DNA of 64,000 bases from Mucilaginibacter aquatilis (GCF_009755275.1 NZ_WQLA01000002.1:310001-374000); one strand, 5' to 3'; shown: positions 26,152 to 35,453, counted from the first letter of the stretch. Notes: generated by a model not told the origin, from the sequence alone. Numbers and translations are program-made.

Positions 26152-27228
26152 ATGAAAAAATACGTTAGTTTTTTGCTGCTACTCATACTGTGTACAACTG
26201 TCGCTTTGCATGCGCAGGAAGCCACTCCGGTAGTTGGTAAAGTATGGTCGATCGAAAAGGCAAACGCCTGGTACAAGCAATACAAATGGATCAACGGTGC
26301 TGATTTCTTACCCAGTACTGCAATTAACCAATTAGAAATGTGGCAGGCAGACACCTTTGATGCCGCGACCATTGATAAAGAATTAGGCTGGGCAGCCGGT
26401 ATTGGTTTCAATACGGTACGGGTTTATCTGCATAGCCTAGCCTGGAAACAGGACCCTGCCGGATTCAAAAAGAGAATGGACCGTTATTTGGGAATAGCCG
26501 ACCGTCACCACATCAAAACCATATTTGTGTTTTTTGATGATTGCTGGAATAAGCAAGCTAAAATTGGAAAGCAACCTGCACCAAAGCCAGGTATACACAA
26601 TTCAGGCTGGGTACAAGATCCGGGTGATCCAAACTCAAAACAGCCGGCCAACTTTCCGGCATTGGAAAAATATGTAAAAGATGTATTAACGCGCTTCAAG
26701 GCAGATAAACGCATCTTACTATGGGATTTATATAATGAACCTGGGAATTCAGGTAAATTAACTACTTCATATCCTTTATTAAAAAGCGTTTTTACCTGGG
26801 CAAGAGCTGTCAACCCACAGCAACCAATCAGCGCAGGGCTTTGGGCATGGGATTATGATAAACTGAATGCTTTTCAGGCTTTAAACTCTGATGTTATCAC
26901 CTATCATGACTACGAAGAACCTCAATGGCATCAGCGTGTAATTGGCATGTTGCGTTCACATGGCAGGCCAATGATTTGTACCGAATATATGGCCCGCACA
27001 CGTGGAAGCCGTTTTGAGAATATTATGCCTATGCTTAAAAAGGAAAACATTGGTGCTATCAACTGGGGTTTGGTGGATGGAAAATCAAATACCAAGTATG
27101 CCTGGGATACCCCGCTTCCAAGTGGTGAGGAGCCTAAAGAATGGTTTCATGAGGTGTTTAGAAAAGATGGAACGCCTTACAAAAAAGAAGAGGTTGAAGT
27201 AATAAAAAAACTGAATAATATTAAATAG
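26152..27228 (+). CDS. GH5-like (clan GH-A) glycoside hydrolase, secreted
   Basis: A 358-residue TIM-barrel enzyme with a signal peptide ending near residue 21 (LHAQ). The acid/base Glu is in LLWDLYNEPGN (Glu196) and the nucleophile in MICTEYMAR (Glu278), in the order expected for clan GH-A. Similar proteins in Bacteroidota are often named 1,4-beta-xylanase or cellulase-like, but the specificity is not established. It lies 38 bases after the second GH43 gene and is the last enzyme of the locus before its regulator. It may cut the backbone that the GH43 enzymes strip of side chains. Confidence 0.82.
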   Translation: MKKYVSFLLLLILCTTVALHAQEATPVVGKVWSIEKANAWYKQYKWINGADFLPSTAINQLEMWQADTFDAATIDKELGWAAGIGFNTVRVYLHSLAWKQDPAGFKKRMDRYLGIADRHHIKTIFVFFDDCWNKQAKIGKQPAPKPGIHNSGWVQDPGDPNSKQPANFPALEKYVKDVLTRFKADKRILLWDLYNEPGNSGKLTTSYPLLKSVFTWARAVNPQQPISAGLWAWDYDKLNAFQALNSDVITYHDYEEPQWHQRVIGMLRSHGRPMICTEYMARTRGSRFENIMPMLKKENIGAINWGLVDGKSNTKYAWDTPLPSGEEPKEWFHEVFRKDGTPYKKEEVEVIKKLNNIK

Positions 27229-27270
27229 CATAAGGAATGGGTATTTAGCTATATTGTGAAACCTATTTGT

Positions 27271-30200
27271 ATGATGAAGATTGAAAAACCAAGCAGGGCC
27301 CTGGCCCTGCTGCTTTTTTTTAGCCTTTTTTTTCAGCAGCTTGCTGCACAAAAAATTTTCTTTCGGCATTATACCGTATCTGATGGTTTATGTGCTAATA
27401 CCATTTGGGATATACAGCAGGACGACCAAGGGTATATGTGGTTTGGAACCAAGTACGGCCTGAGCAGATTTGATGGCTACACGTTTAAATGCTTCCAATA
27501 CCAAAAAGGTATTCCCGGTACGCTAGGCAATAGCTTTATACGCAAAGTTTTCAAGTACGATGCCAAAACCTTTTGGATAGGTACTGATGAGGGTATTTTT
27601 ATTTTTGATTTACAAACAGAAAAGTTCACTCACTTTACTGCCCTTCATAACTACTTTATAAATGATCTTATCCGTTCAAAAAACGGGGATATTTGGATTG
27701 CAACCAAAGAGCGCGGCGTTTTTTGTTACACGCCCTCAAGCAAAAAACTTATTCATCTTACTACTGCCTCAGCACAACGCCTTTCTTCAAATGAAGTGCC
27801 CAAGCTTTTGCAGGATAATGACGGACAAATATGGATTGGTACTTACGGCAAGGGTATAGATGTTTTAAACCCTCAAACCAAACATATCAGGCATTATAAT
27901 ACCGGCACCACCCCAAAACTTTCCAGTAATGTTATTCTGGATTTGTGTAAAGATGCAAACGGTGATGTTTGGATTGGTACTATGGCTGGTGGCTTAAATC
28001 ATTGGAACAAGCAAACTAATCAAATTACCATCTATCAAAAATCGGCAGGTAATTCCATTAGCGATAATATTGTGCGCTCGGTTTATGAACCTAAACCCGG
28101 CCTTATTTTTTTAGGAACCGAAAAGGGCTTGAACGTATTTGACAAGAATGCTAACCGGTTCACCGTTTATCAAAATAAAAACAATGATCCTTTTAGTATA
28201 AATGACGATGCTGTTTACAAGGTTTTTAAAGATAAAGAAGGGGGCATATGGGTTGGAACTTACTTCGGGGGACTAAACTATTATCATGAAAGTGGTTCGG
28301 GCTTCGAGTTTTATTATCCATCCGGAGTAAAAAACTCACTTTCGGGCAACGCGGTTAGTGCGTTTTTAGAAAACCGCCCGGGAGAGCTTTGGGTTGGCAC
28401 CGAGGATGGTGGCCTTAACCTTTTTAACACCCGTGATAAATCTTTCAAACGGTTCCCTTTTTTACCGGGTCAGGATAGTTTATCATATCACAACATACAC
28501 GCATTGTACAAAGACCGATCAGGCAACGTATGGATTGGTATGTACACGGGCGGTCTCAATATATTGAATGCTATAACCGGAAAAATTAAACGCTATAAGA
28601 GCGATGCAGCCGACCCTTACAGTTTAAGCGATAATAGTGTATACTCTATTGACGAGGACAGGCAGGGTCGTATATGGGTGTCTACCATAGCGGGCTTAAA
28701 TTGCTACGATCCTAAAAATGACAGGTTCATTCGTATAAAAGGTAAAAATCTTGACAAAAGCTGTATTTACCAGGTTTATCAGGATGCTGATATGGTGCTT
28801 TGGATTGCTACCTACGATAATGGATTAATTAAGATGGACCCGGATGGTAGACTTACCCAATATGCTTATTCCAAGAAAGAAGGTGCTATAAGTTCAAACA
28901 AAGTCATTTGTATGCTTGACGATGGTGAAGGCAACTTATGGTTGGGAACAGATGGCAGCGGCCTTAACGTGCTGAATAAAAAGACAGGAGTTTTCAAATC
29001 ATATGAAGACGAGGATTGGATAAAAAGCGCCGTTGTTTATGGTATTGTTAAGGACAGGTTTGGTAAAATGTGGTTTTCAACCAACAATGGGCTTTTTGAG
29101 TACGACCTGCAATCTAAAACCAAAAGAGGCTTTGGTAAGTGGGACAACTTGCAAAGTCAGCAATATAATTACAAAGCCTACTACAAGGATGCATCGGGCA
29201 AGTTATACTTTGGTGGTATAAACGGATTTAATGCATTTTATCCTGATGCAGTACAAGGTGTTAGTTCAACACCTAAAGTGTCGTTTACCAACTTTCAGCT
29301 TTTTAACAAAGACCTTGATTTTACTGACAAAAATAGTCCGCTTAAAAAGTCGGTTAGCTATACAAATGAGATAACGCTGCGGCACAATCAATCTGTACTG
29401 AGTATTGAATATGCGTGTTTGAGTTACGTAGCGCCTAACAAGCTGCAATATGCCTTTAAAATGGAAGGCTTTGATAAGGGATGGAACAGTGTTGGCAGTC
29501 AGCGTAAGGCAACCTATACCAACTTACCTGCTGGTGAATACAACTTTCAGGTAAAGGTTACAGATGATGCAGGTGATGATTTGGGAAGCATTTCGAGCAT
29601 TAAGGTGAAAATATTGCCGCCATTTTATAAAACGTATACAGCATACTTAATCTACTTGCTTGTGTTTGTGCTTGGAGCAATTTGGTTACGCCGTTACCTG
29701 GTTGAAAAGGCACGCAAGCAAAACGAGATAAAACTCGAGCGGCTTAGAAACAAAAGTGAGCAGGATTTTTATAAGCAAAAGATAGACTTTTTTACCGCAA
29801 TGGCTCATGAAATCAGGACGCCGCTTGCGCTGATTATTGCACCATTGGAAAAGCTATTGTCGGGTAAGAAAAGAAGTGCCGAAAGCATGGAGCAATTGCA
29901 CCTGATGGAGGAAAATGCAGATAGATTACTAACGCTTGTAAATCAATTGCTTGACTTTAGGCGGATTGAGAGCGATATTTTTGAGATACACCCTGAGCCG
30001 CTGGAGTTGGTATACCTGATTAATAGCCTGCATAATCGCTTTTCTCCGATTGCTGTAAAACGGGGGTTAGAGTTTAAGGTAAATACAGAGTTTCAGAAAC
30101 TGGATGTAGTGGCAGATCCGGAAGCGATGATGAAGATATTGAGCAATTTATTGATCAATGCTTTTAAGTTTGCCCGTACCCAGCTTGCCATTAACGTTAA

Positions 30201-31296
30201 CGCTATAAAAAAGGATGAAAGTGGCAGGGAAATGTTCTCGATAAGTGTTGAGGACGATGGCATTGGCATTCCTGAAGACCAACTCGATTCTATATTTAAA
30301 AAGTTTTTCAAGGTTTCAACCGAAGAGCATCAATACACCAATTTAGGAGGAACCGGCATTGGTTTGGCGTTGGCAAAATCGCTGTGTGAGAAGCACGGCG
30401 GCCAATTGATGGTAAAAAGTGAAGAAGGTGTAAAGACTATTTTTAATGTACTTATTCCTTTTGAAGCAAATGCCGGCGTTGTTAACACAGAACCGGAAGA
30501 AACGCACGAACCGGACGGAAAACAGACGATATTAGTTGTAGAAGATGATCCATCGTTGCTTGATTTCCTCTCTAAAAGCTTTCAGCAGGAAGGTTATCAT
30601 GTTATAAAGGCTAAACACGGTAAGGAAGCATTAAAGCAATTGGATCAGCATACGGTTGACCTGGTGATTTCAGACGTAATGATGCCTTTGATGGACGGAA
30701 CAGAGTTATGCAAGCTGATAAAAAATGATATTGATTATAGTCATTTACCTGTTGTGCTGCTTACCGCTAAAACCAATAGTGATGCCGAAATTGAAGGATT
30801 AGAAAGCGGAGCAGATGCATACTTGTCAAAACCCTTTAAATGGAAGCAGCTTTCGCTTGTGATCAAGAATTTGTTGGAGTTACAATCCAACTTAAAGCAA
30901 CGTTTTGCACAAAGCCCGCTGGAGGGAACAGAAATATTAATCAATAGTAATCGCGATCAGAAGTTTTTAGAAAAGATAACGCAAATTATTGAAGCCAAAA
31001 TATCTAACCCGCAGCTTTCAGTTGAGGATCTTGGCAGGGAAGTAGGTTTAAGCCGGTCAAGCCTTTACAAAAAAATTAAAGCTAAAACAGGCTATGTGCC
31101 AAACGAATTTGTAAGAATAATTAGGTTAAAAACCGCAGCAAAACTATTATTGGAACAAGAGCACACCATAGCTGAAATTGGCTACATGGTAGGTTTCAAC
31201 TCGCCGTCATATTTTAGTAAATGCTTTTACACCCAATTTGAACTTACACCTAGCGAGTTTGTAGACAAGCATAAAAAGGACGCAAGTATATCCTGA
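27271..31296 (+). CDS. Hybrid two-component system sensor/regulator (HTCS)
   Basis: A single 1341-residue protein that senses sugar and activates the locus. The order is: signal sequence (1-27), two seven-bladed propeller regions of the reg_prop type (about 30-680; repeats such as DGQIWIGTYGKG and GNVWIGMYTGG), a Y_Y_Y domain (about 690-775), one membrane helix (about 788-806), a histidine kinase dimerisation domain with MAHEIRTP (His846), an ATPase domain (NLLINAFKFA, GTGIGLALAK), a receiver domain (VISDVMMP, Asp1135) and an AraC-type DNA-binding domain at the C terminus. I chose the ATG at 27271; an upstream GTG at 27256 would add five residues. The place next to SusCD and hydrolases is typical. 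Confidence 0.95.
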   Translation: MMKIEKPSRALALLLFFSLFFQQLAAQKIFFRHYTVSDGLCANTIWDIQQDDQGYMWFGTKYGLSRFDGYTFKCFQYQKGIPGTLGNSFIRKVFKYDAKTFWIGTDEGIFIFDLQTEKFTHFTALHNYFINDLIRSKNGDIWIATKERGVFCYTPSSKKLIHLTTASAQRLSSNEVPKLLQDNDGQIWIGTYGKGIDVLNPQTKHIRHYNTGTTPKLSSNVILDLCKDANGDVWIGTMAGGLNHWNKQTNQITIYQKSAGNSISDNIVRSVYEPKPGLIFLGTEKGLNVFDKNANRFTVYQNKNNDPFSINDDAVYKVFKDKEGGIWVGTYFGGLNYYHESGSGFEFYYPSGVKNSLSGNAVSAFLENRPGELWVGTEDGGLNLFNTRDKSFKRFPFLPGQDSLSYHNIHALYKDRSGNVWIGMYTGGLNILNAITGKIKRYKSDAADPYSLSDNSVYSIDEDRQGRIWVSTIAGLNCYDPKNDRFIRIKGKNLDKSCIYQVYQDADMVLWIATYDNGLIKMDPDGRLTQYAYSKKEGAISSNKVICMLDDGEGNLWLGTDGSGLNVLNKKTGVFKSYEDEDWIKSAVVYGIVKDRFGKMWFSTNNGLFEYDLQSKTKRGFGKWDNLQSQQYNYKAYYKDASGKLYFGGINGFNAFYPDAVQGVSSTPKVSFTNFQLFNKDLDFTDKNSPLKKSVSYTNEITLRHNQSVLSIEYACLSYVAPNKLQYAFKMEGFDKGWNSVGSQRKATYTNLPAGEYNFQVKVTDDAGDDLGSISSIKVKILPPFYKTYTAYLIYLLVFVLGAIWLRRYLVEKARKQNEIKLERLRNKSEQDFYKQKIDFFTAMAHEIRTPLALIIAPLEKLLSGKKRSAESMEQLHLMEENADRLLTLVNQLLDFRRIESDIFEIHPEPLELVYLINSLHNRFSPIAVKRGLEFKVNTEFQKLDVVADPEAMMKILSNLLINAFKFARTQLAINVNAIKKDESGREMFSISVEDDGIGIPEDQLDSIFKKFFKVSTEEHQYTNLGGTGIGLALAKSLCEKHGGQLMVKSEEGVKTIFNVLIPFEANAGVVNTEPEETHEPDGKQTILVVEDDPSLLDFLSKSFQQEGYHVIKAKHGKEALKQLDQHTVDLVISDVMMPLMDGTELCKLIKNDIDYSHLPVVLLTAKTNSDAEIEGLESGADAYLSKPFKWKQLSLVIKNLLELQSNLKQRFAQSPLEGTEILINSNRDQKFLEKITQIIEAKISNPQLSVEDLGREVGLSRSSLYKKIKAKTGYVPNEFVRIIRLKTAAKLLLEQEHTIAEIGYMVGFNSPSYFSKCFYTQFELTPSEFVDKHKKDASIS

Positions 31297-31395
31297 GATA
31301 TGGTAAGATGTTGAAAAGTTAATTATCGCCTATTAAACGATTTGAAAATTAGGCTGAGGCTTAAACTTGGAGATTTAGAAAATCATGATCCGCTT

Positions 31396-31836
31396 TCAAT
31401 GGATATACAAATCACTTTGATTTTTATATCGAAGGTTGTAAGCCATTGCCAATAATTTCAAGGCCATCTGTACATCATTGTTAGAAACTATGCTAAAGCT
31501 AATCCACCCGCTGGATTTTATGGAATGATGTTCCCTTACGCGTTTATTATCACTAATGTATTGTTTGCTCGTTTTATTAAGCAATACATCTAACATTCCA
31601 TTACCGTGAATATGACCAATCTCTTTTTGCTTATAATTAAACTGTAGACCTCCGTATTTATGACTAGTTATTTTAACCCCTTTCCATTTACTTACTTCTG
31701 TCTCAATCTCATCAATTAAACTTAATACAGAGGGTTTAAATACCAGCAAATGTAGTCTGAGTAGTCCATCAAACAAATGCGGTAATAGTGGTACTGATTT
31801 CAAAAAGTTCAGGTATTTAACCACGAACAGAAACAT
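31396..31836 (-). CDS. Luciferase-like (DUF5519) domain protein
   Basis: A small protein of about 146 residues. The C-terminal two-thirds (YGGLQFNYKQKEIGHIHGNGMLDVLL, then SSGWISFSIVSNNDVQMALKLL, quoted in parts) match the small luciferase-like domain family, where the name comes from distant similarity and the function is unknown. The N-terminal 40 residues are hydrophobic and may associate with the membrane. The ATG at 31836-31834 overlaps the upstream stop as TGATG, so translation is coupled to the upstream membrane protein gene. A GTG three bases earlier is another possible start. Confidence 0.75.
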   Translation of the reverse strand: MFLFVVKYLNFLKSVPLLPHLFDGLLRLHLLVFKPSVLSLIDEIETEVSKWKGVKITSHKYGGLQFNYKQKEIGHIHGNGMLDVLLNKTSKQYISDNKRVREHHSIKSSGWISFSIVSNNDVQMALKLLAMAYNLRYKNQSDLYIH

Positions 31837-32753
31837 CACTTCTTCTCACTTAAATGTTTAATATGATCCATTACCCTTAAATGTACATTACGTGTAATAC
31901 TTTCGGCCCACCAGTCATAATACCATGTTGGGAAAACGTACAATTTGTACCAACTATTGCCAATAAGGGTTGTAGTGCCGTTATGATTATCCTTCAAAAT
32001 AAACTGACCACGAATGATGTCGATGTGACCCATAATTTCAGGGTCACGGGGCTGCCGGGTTATATCAAAGGTGAGGTTTTGGTTTATGTCATAAGTTACT
32101 ATCTTTTCATCAAATGTGTATCCGTTACTAAAAATGCATTTACGGTTTGCACCAACATAATGCCCATCTACCGTTGATTGTACGGGGCTTGGCATGCCAG
32201 CTTTAAACAACCAATACTTATCAGGATCAGTATTTCTGTCGTACTCTACAACCAGCGGCCATACTTTGCTTACCGGTGCGTTGATGATAATTTGATCTGA
32301 TACTTCATTTTTATATTCGTGAAGAGAAATGGAGTCGACTACAAACACTAGTAGTAGTAAAGATAACACGCTTACGTTTAGTGTTTCATTATCTTGCCTG
32401 AACATTGCTCTGCCTGCAAATGCTCCGCTTATGATAAATGCTAGTAACAATGGCGAAACGATTAGTAGGCAAATGGAGCCTTCTTTAAGAAATATATAGC
32501 TAAGCGCTATGGCAATAAGTCCGTTAATGCAAGAGTAGCCTGTAAGTTGCCGGCCCGTTAATTGCAAATTTTTCCAATACCAGGTACTGATTATGCCCAT
32601 TAAAAAAGGAACAATTACAAACTCTGAGAATACAAATATGCCAGCATTTAACCCTCTCATATCTAACAGCAATTTGCTGAGCCCAATAAGGACAAAAGCC
32701 AAAAGGTTAGAAACAGCATAACCGTTAAATTTAGGCGTAATAATTTTATTCAT
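31836..32753 (-). CDS. Membrane protein with a C-terminal SRPBCC (polyketide cyclase-like) domain
   Basis: A 305-residue protein of unknown role. The first half has about five hydrophobic helices (AVSNLLAFVLIGLSKLLL, FVIVPFLMGIISTW, GLIAIALSYIFL, CLLIVSPLLLAFIISG, SVLSLLLLVFVVDSI). The second half reads like a ligand-binding SRPBCC domain (IIINAPVSKVWPLVVEYD, GQFILKDNHNGTTTLIGNSWY) exposed to one side of the membrane. The ATG at 32753 starts the first helix; an open frame reaches back to 32870, but the extra 39 residues look unrelated. It is translationally coupled to the downstream luciferase-like gene. Confidence 0.72.
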   Translation of the reverse strand: MNKIITPKFNGYAVSNLLAFVLIGLSKLLLDMRGLNAGIFVFSEFVIVPFLMGIISTWYWKNLQLTGRQLTGYSCINGLIAIALSYIFLKEGSICLLIVSPLLLAFIISGAFAGRAMFRQDNETLNVSVLSLLLLVFVVDSISLHEYKNEVSDQIIINAPVSKVWPLVVEYDRNTDPDKYWLFKAGMPSPVQSTVDGHYVGANRKCIFSNGYTFDEKIVTYDINQNLTFDITRQPRDPEIMGHIDIIRGQFILKDNHNGTTTLIGNSWYKLYVFPTWYYDWWAESITRNVHLRVMDHIKHLSEKK

Positions 32754-33047
32754 GATAAAGTTGTTTAAGATAGTAATTAGATTGGTTTTGACGATATTAA
32801 ATGTTTTGCCTATAATCTCTGATGTTCTCAAGGCAGCAACTGCCTCTACAAGCACAATGTGAAAACCCATAGTATGACAGTATGCGGTTTACTCATCAAA
32901 TTTTCTGGAAACTCATTTCTGATTAGCACACCAACTTAAATTATAAATGAAGGGACGTGAGTGATAGAAACTCTTGAGCTACACAGTTGTTAAACCATCA
33001 ACACCAAATGGCCTTGGGTTCAGTTTAAACAATTAAACTATCTGTGC
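32754..33047. other. Intergenic region with a possible gene remnant
   Basis: A 294-base gap between divergent genes. On the - strand, bases 32870-32760 encode EAVAALRTSEIIGKTFNI, which resembles the C-terminal end of NAD(P)H-binding SDR-like proteins, with a stop just before it. I see no complete gene and no clear promoter. Confidence 0.4.
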
Positions 33048-33473
33048 ATGCTAGACCACGTTGCTTACTTTATATACATTGTCATATTTACCTACTGCTA
33101 TTTCGTACTTAACAAAAAGCTATCAACCAAATGGATCTTTATCCTTTACTTTTTGGTTTTTGTAGCTATGATCTATCCGATGAAGTTGTGGTTTAACTAT
33201 GCCAGACATGCCTATGGCGACATCCTCGCAGATCGTTGGCTTAAGATAATGTTAATGATGTTTGCAAGCATGACCATATTTAACTGGGCCTATGGCGCAG
33301 TTAACCTCATAGCAGATAAACAGGTGCAATTTCATCAAACTTATAATAAATTTAATGCTAATGGCTCTCTCAAGTCAATATTAGATAATGCTTCCAGTAT
33401 TAAATCCTTTGCGCGTTTCTTCTTTTATATTGGCGGTGTAGTACTCATTTACATATACATTCAAAAGGTATAG
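33048..33473 (+). CDS. Small membrane protein of unknown function
   Basis: A 141-residue protein with about four hydrophobic helices (YFIYIVIFTYCYFVL, WIFILYFLVFVAMIY, IMLMMFASMTIFNWAYGAV, FFFYIGGVVLIYIYI). The loop between helices 3 and 4 is polar and Asn/Lys rich. I do not recognise a family. The start is an ATG, and the sequence has no lipobox or export signal distinct from the first helix. It is divergent from the SRPBCC membrane protein and convergent with the tRNA gene; no operon partner is obvious. Confidence 0.6.
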   Translation: MLDHVAYFIYIVIFTYCYFVLNKKLSTKWIFILYFLVFVAMIYPMKLWFNYARHAYGDILADRWLKIMLMMFASMTIFNWAYGAVNLIADKQVQFHQTYNKFNANGSLKSILDNASSIKSFARFFFYIGGVVLIYIYIQKV

Positions 33474-33524
33474 TTGATGTCAATGCATTCGCTGAACAAT
33501 TTAATTACTCTAAATAAGGTTACC

Positions 33525-33587
33525 TATCAAATCTCAGGTTTGCTCAACGTTAAAGCTTTTAAAGTTGGGCACTAAATAAATTTGATA
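33525..33587. repeat. Spaced inverted repeat with an inner palindrome
   Basis: 8-base arms TATCAAAT (33525-33532) and ATTTGATA (33580-33587), 47 bases apart, enclosing a near-perfect palindrome AACGTTAAAGCTTTTAAAGTT-like of 21 bases (positions 33546-33566). The whole segment can fold into one stem. It lies in the 280-base non-coding space between the membrane protein gene and the tRNA. Confidence 0.4.
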
Positions 33588-33718
33588 GTACTGTCTTGCG
33601 GTAAAGAAATTTATTGGTTTTATGATATGGTGCCATGAAAGTTTGTGTTATGGCTACTCCGTTTGCACAAAAAGAACTTTAATAAATTGAAGGCAAGCGC
33701 AGATACGCTACTAAACAA

Positions 33719-33750
33719 AAAACCCCTCAGAAATTAATCTGAAGGGTTTT
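33719..33750 (-). terminator. Terminator of the tRNA-Val gene
   Basis: 13-base stem (33719-33731 and 33738-33750) with one G-T pair, followed on the - strand by a T run (33722 to 33713). It ends the tRNA transcript a few bases after its 3' end. Confidence 0.85.
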
Positions 33751-33753
33751 ACT

Positions 33754-33831
33754 TGGTGGGAGCAACAGGATTCGAACCTGTGACCCTCTGCTTGTAAGGC
33801 AGATGCTCTGAACCAGCTGAGCTATGCTCCC
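33754..33831 (-). tRNA. tRNA-Val (anticodon UAC)
   Basis: The - strand reads GGGAGCAUAGCUCAG at the 5' end, an anticodon arm with loop CUUACAA (anticodon UAC, Val), a T arm with GGUUCGAAUCC, a closing acceptor arm UGCUCCC, the discriminator A and an encoded CCA at 33754-33756. All four arms pair well. A hairpin terminator follows. It stands alone, not in a tRNA cluster. Confidence 0.97.
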
Positions 33832-34027
33832 TTTTTCAAAGTAACTTTTTTAATTTTTGTTCCTTTGTTTTGGGACTGCAAACATAGGAACTTCATTTAT
33901 ATTATCAAAATAATTTTTCAAAAAAAGTGGAAGTGTCTGAAAGTCTTACAATTAATTTTTTATTCAGATATATGCTCAGCTGAAACATACTTGATGTATG
34001 CAGTGTTATATACTTAAACACACTACC

Positions 34028-34294
34028 ATGACTGATAGCTTCAAAAATACAACCGACGGTAATTACGAATTTACCATTAATTACTCAGAAAGAGAGTTAA
34101 CATGTCACGTACAGCGCGAAGGTGATATTTTGCGGGTACATATTGATAATAACATAAACGCCGAAATTGAACTTCAGCCTGATGGTTCAGCCGTTCAAAT
34201 CTCGGGTGATGATTTGCCTGCTTCAAGTGTTGAGTTCATCAAAAAGCAGGTTATTGAAAACGATATGGATCCGGGACGCGGATCGGGTTTTTAA
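34028..34294 (+). CDS. Small acidic protein of unknown function
   Basis: An 88-residue cytoplasmic protein beginning at the ATG at 34028 (MTDSFKNTTDGNYEFTINY); an upstream ATG at 33998 would add ten residues. It is polar and acidic, with beta-strand-like segments (ELTCHVQ, ILRVHIDN, AEIELQPDGSAVQIS) and a C-terminal glycine-rich tail. I do not recognise the family. It is a single gene between the tRNA and the AI-2E transporter gene, with a hairpin terminator downstream. Confidence 0.65.
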   Translation: MTDSFKNTTDGNYEFTINYSERELTCHVQREGDILRVHIDNNINAEIELQPDGSAVQISGDDLPASSVEFIKKQVIENDMDPGRGSGF

Positions 34295-34318
34295 TCTGTT
34301 TATTCTGTAAGTTTTGTG

Positions 34319-34350
34319 AAGGCAGGGTTTTAAACCTTGCCTTTTTTTTA
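34319..34350 (+). terminator. Hairpin terminator
   Basis: Stem AAGGCAGGG with CCTTGCCTT (one G-T pair), inner A/T bases that extend the stem, and a run of eight T. It ends the gene at 34028-34294 just before the transporter start. Confidence 0.85.
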
Positions 34351-34355
34351 AAATT

Positions 34356-35450
34356 ATGCCTATGCTACAATTATCCAAAACGCTTCGACTTCTACTGCTT
34401 TTTATTCTCTCGGTAATTATACTTTACTACTCGAGCTCTGTGCTTATTCCGCTTACGTTTGGCGGTGTGCTGGCTATGTTATTAATGCCTTTAAGTAACT
34501 GGATGGAACGGATAGGATTAAACCGCGGCATTTCGTCATTTATCAGCCTTTTCGTTTTTGCAGCCGTGCTTGCCGGCTTGGTTCTTTTGCTTAACTGGCA
34601 AATTGGAGATTTGCTCAAAGACTTTTCGAAGCTGCAAGATCAATTAATGAAACTGTTTGAGCAAATTAAAGACTATGTACGTTCGCAATTTGGCATTACA
34701 ACCCGTCAGCAGGAAAAAATACTTCAGGAGCAGCAATCAGGCGGAATGGAAAAGGTTGCAGGCATAGCCATCGGAACATTAACATCTACCATGAGCATTT
34801 TGGTTAGCTCAGTGCTGGTAATGGTGTATGTATTCCTGTTTTTATACTTCCGTGGGCACTTCAAAAACTTCGTGCTGCGATTAGTTGATACACCTAACCA
34901 TGCAACCGCCCTAAAGATTATGCATAAAGCCAGCCGTGTTACCCAGCAATACATTACCGGCTTAGGAATTATGATTGTTATGCTTTGGGTTATGTACGGA
35001 ATAGGGTTTTCCATCGTAGGTATTAAAAACGCCATATTCTTTGCCATACTTTGCGGTATACTCGAAATTGTGCCTTTCGCAGGTAACATAACCGGAACCT
35101 CAATTACAGTGCTTATTGCGTTTGCCCAGGGCGGAAGCATTGATATGGTAATTGGGGTACTGGTAACTTATGCAATTGTGCAGTTTACGCAAACCTATGT
35201 GCTGGAGCCATTGGTTGTTGGCAATCAGGTAAACTTAAATCCATTATTTACTATTTTGATAATAGTTATAGGCGAGGCTGTGTGGGGTATTTCGGGTATG
35301 GTGCTTGCTATACCACTTTTAGGTATGTTTAAGGTGCTATGCGATCATGTTGAGCCGCTTAAACCATATGGGTATTTAATTGGTAATCAAAATGCAAAAG
35401 AAGATAAAAGCTTCTTTAAAAAATACTTTGGCGATAAGGATGATAATTAA
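34356..35450 (+). CDS. AI-2E family transporter
   Basis: A 364-residue inner membrane protein of the PerM/UPF0118 family, with an N-terminal pair of helices (LLLLFILSVIILYYSSSVLIP), a cytoplasmic coiled region (DFSKLQDQLMKLFEQI and residues to about 135), and then five to six helices with the typical ILEIVPFAGNITGT and GNQVNLNPL stretches. Some members move autoinducer 2, others act as ion/proton transporters; the substrate here is not readable. It is a single gene, ending three bases before the recO stop. Confidence 0.9.
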   Translation: MPMLQLSKTLRLLLLFILSVIILYYSSSVLIPLTFGGVLAMLLMPLSNWMERIGLNRGISSFISLFVFAAVLAGLVLLLNWQIGDLLKDFSKLQDQLMKLFEQIKDYVRSQFGITTRQQEKILQEQQSGGMEKVAGIAIGTLTSTMSILVSSVLVMVYVFLFLYFRGHFKNFVLRLVDTPNHATALKIMHKASRVTQQYITGLGIMIVMLWVMYGIGFSIVGIKNAIFFAILCGILEIVPFAGNITGTSITVLIAFAQGGSIDMVIGVLVTYAIVQFTQTYVLEPLVVGNQVNLNPLFTILIIVIGEAVWGISGMVLAIPLLGMFKVLCDHVEPLKPYGYLIGNQNAKEDKSFFKKYFGDKDDN

Positions 35451-35453
35451 GGA

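Noticed and set aside
32754..32870. Longer start for the SRPBCC membrane protein at 32870
   Set aside because: The extra 39 residues are not part of the membrane domain and look like a remnant of another protein; the ATG at 32753 precedes the first helix.
33635..33682. Fifteen-codon ORF between the membrane protein gene and the tRNA
   Set aside because: Too short to judge, no recognisable similarity and no coding neighbour.
33754..33831. tRNA-Val as an integration site for a mobile island (unknown genes at 31.4-33.5 kb)
   Set aside because: I found no integrase and no repeated copy of the tRNA 3' end nearby.
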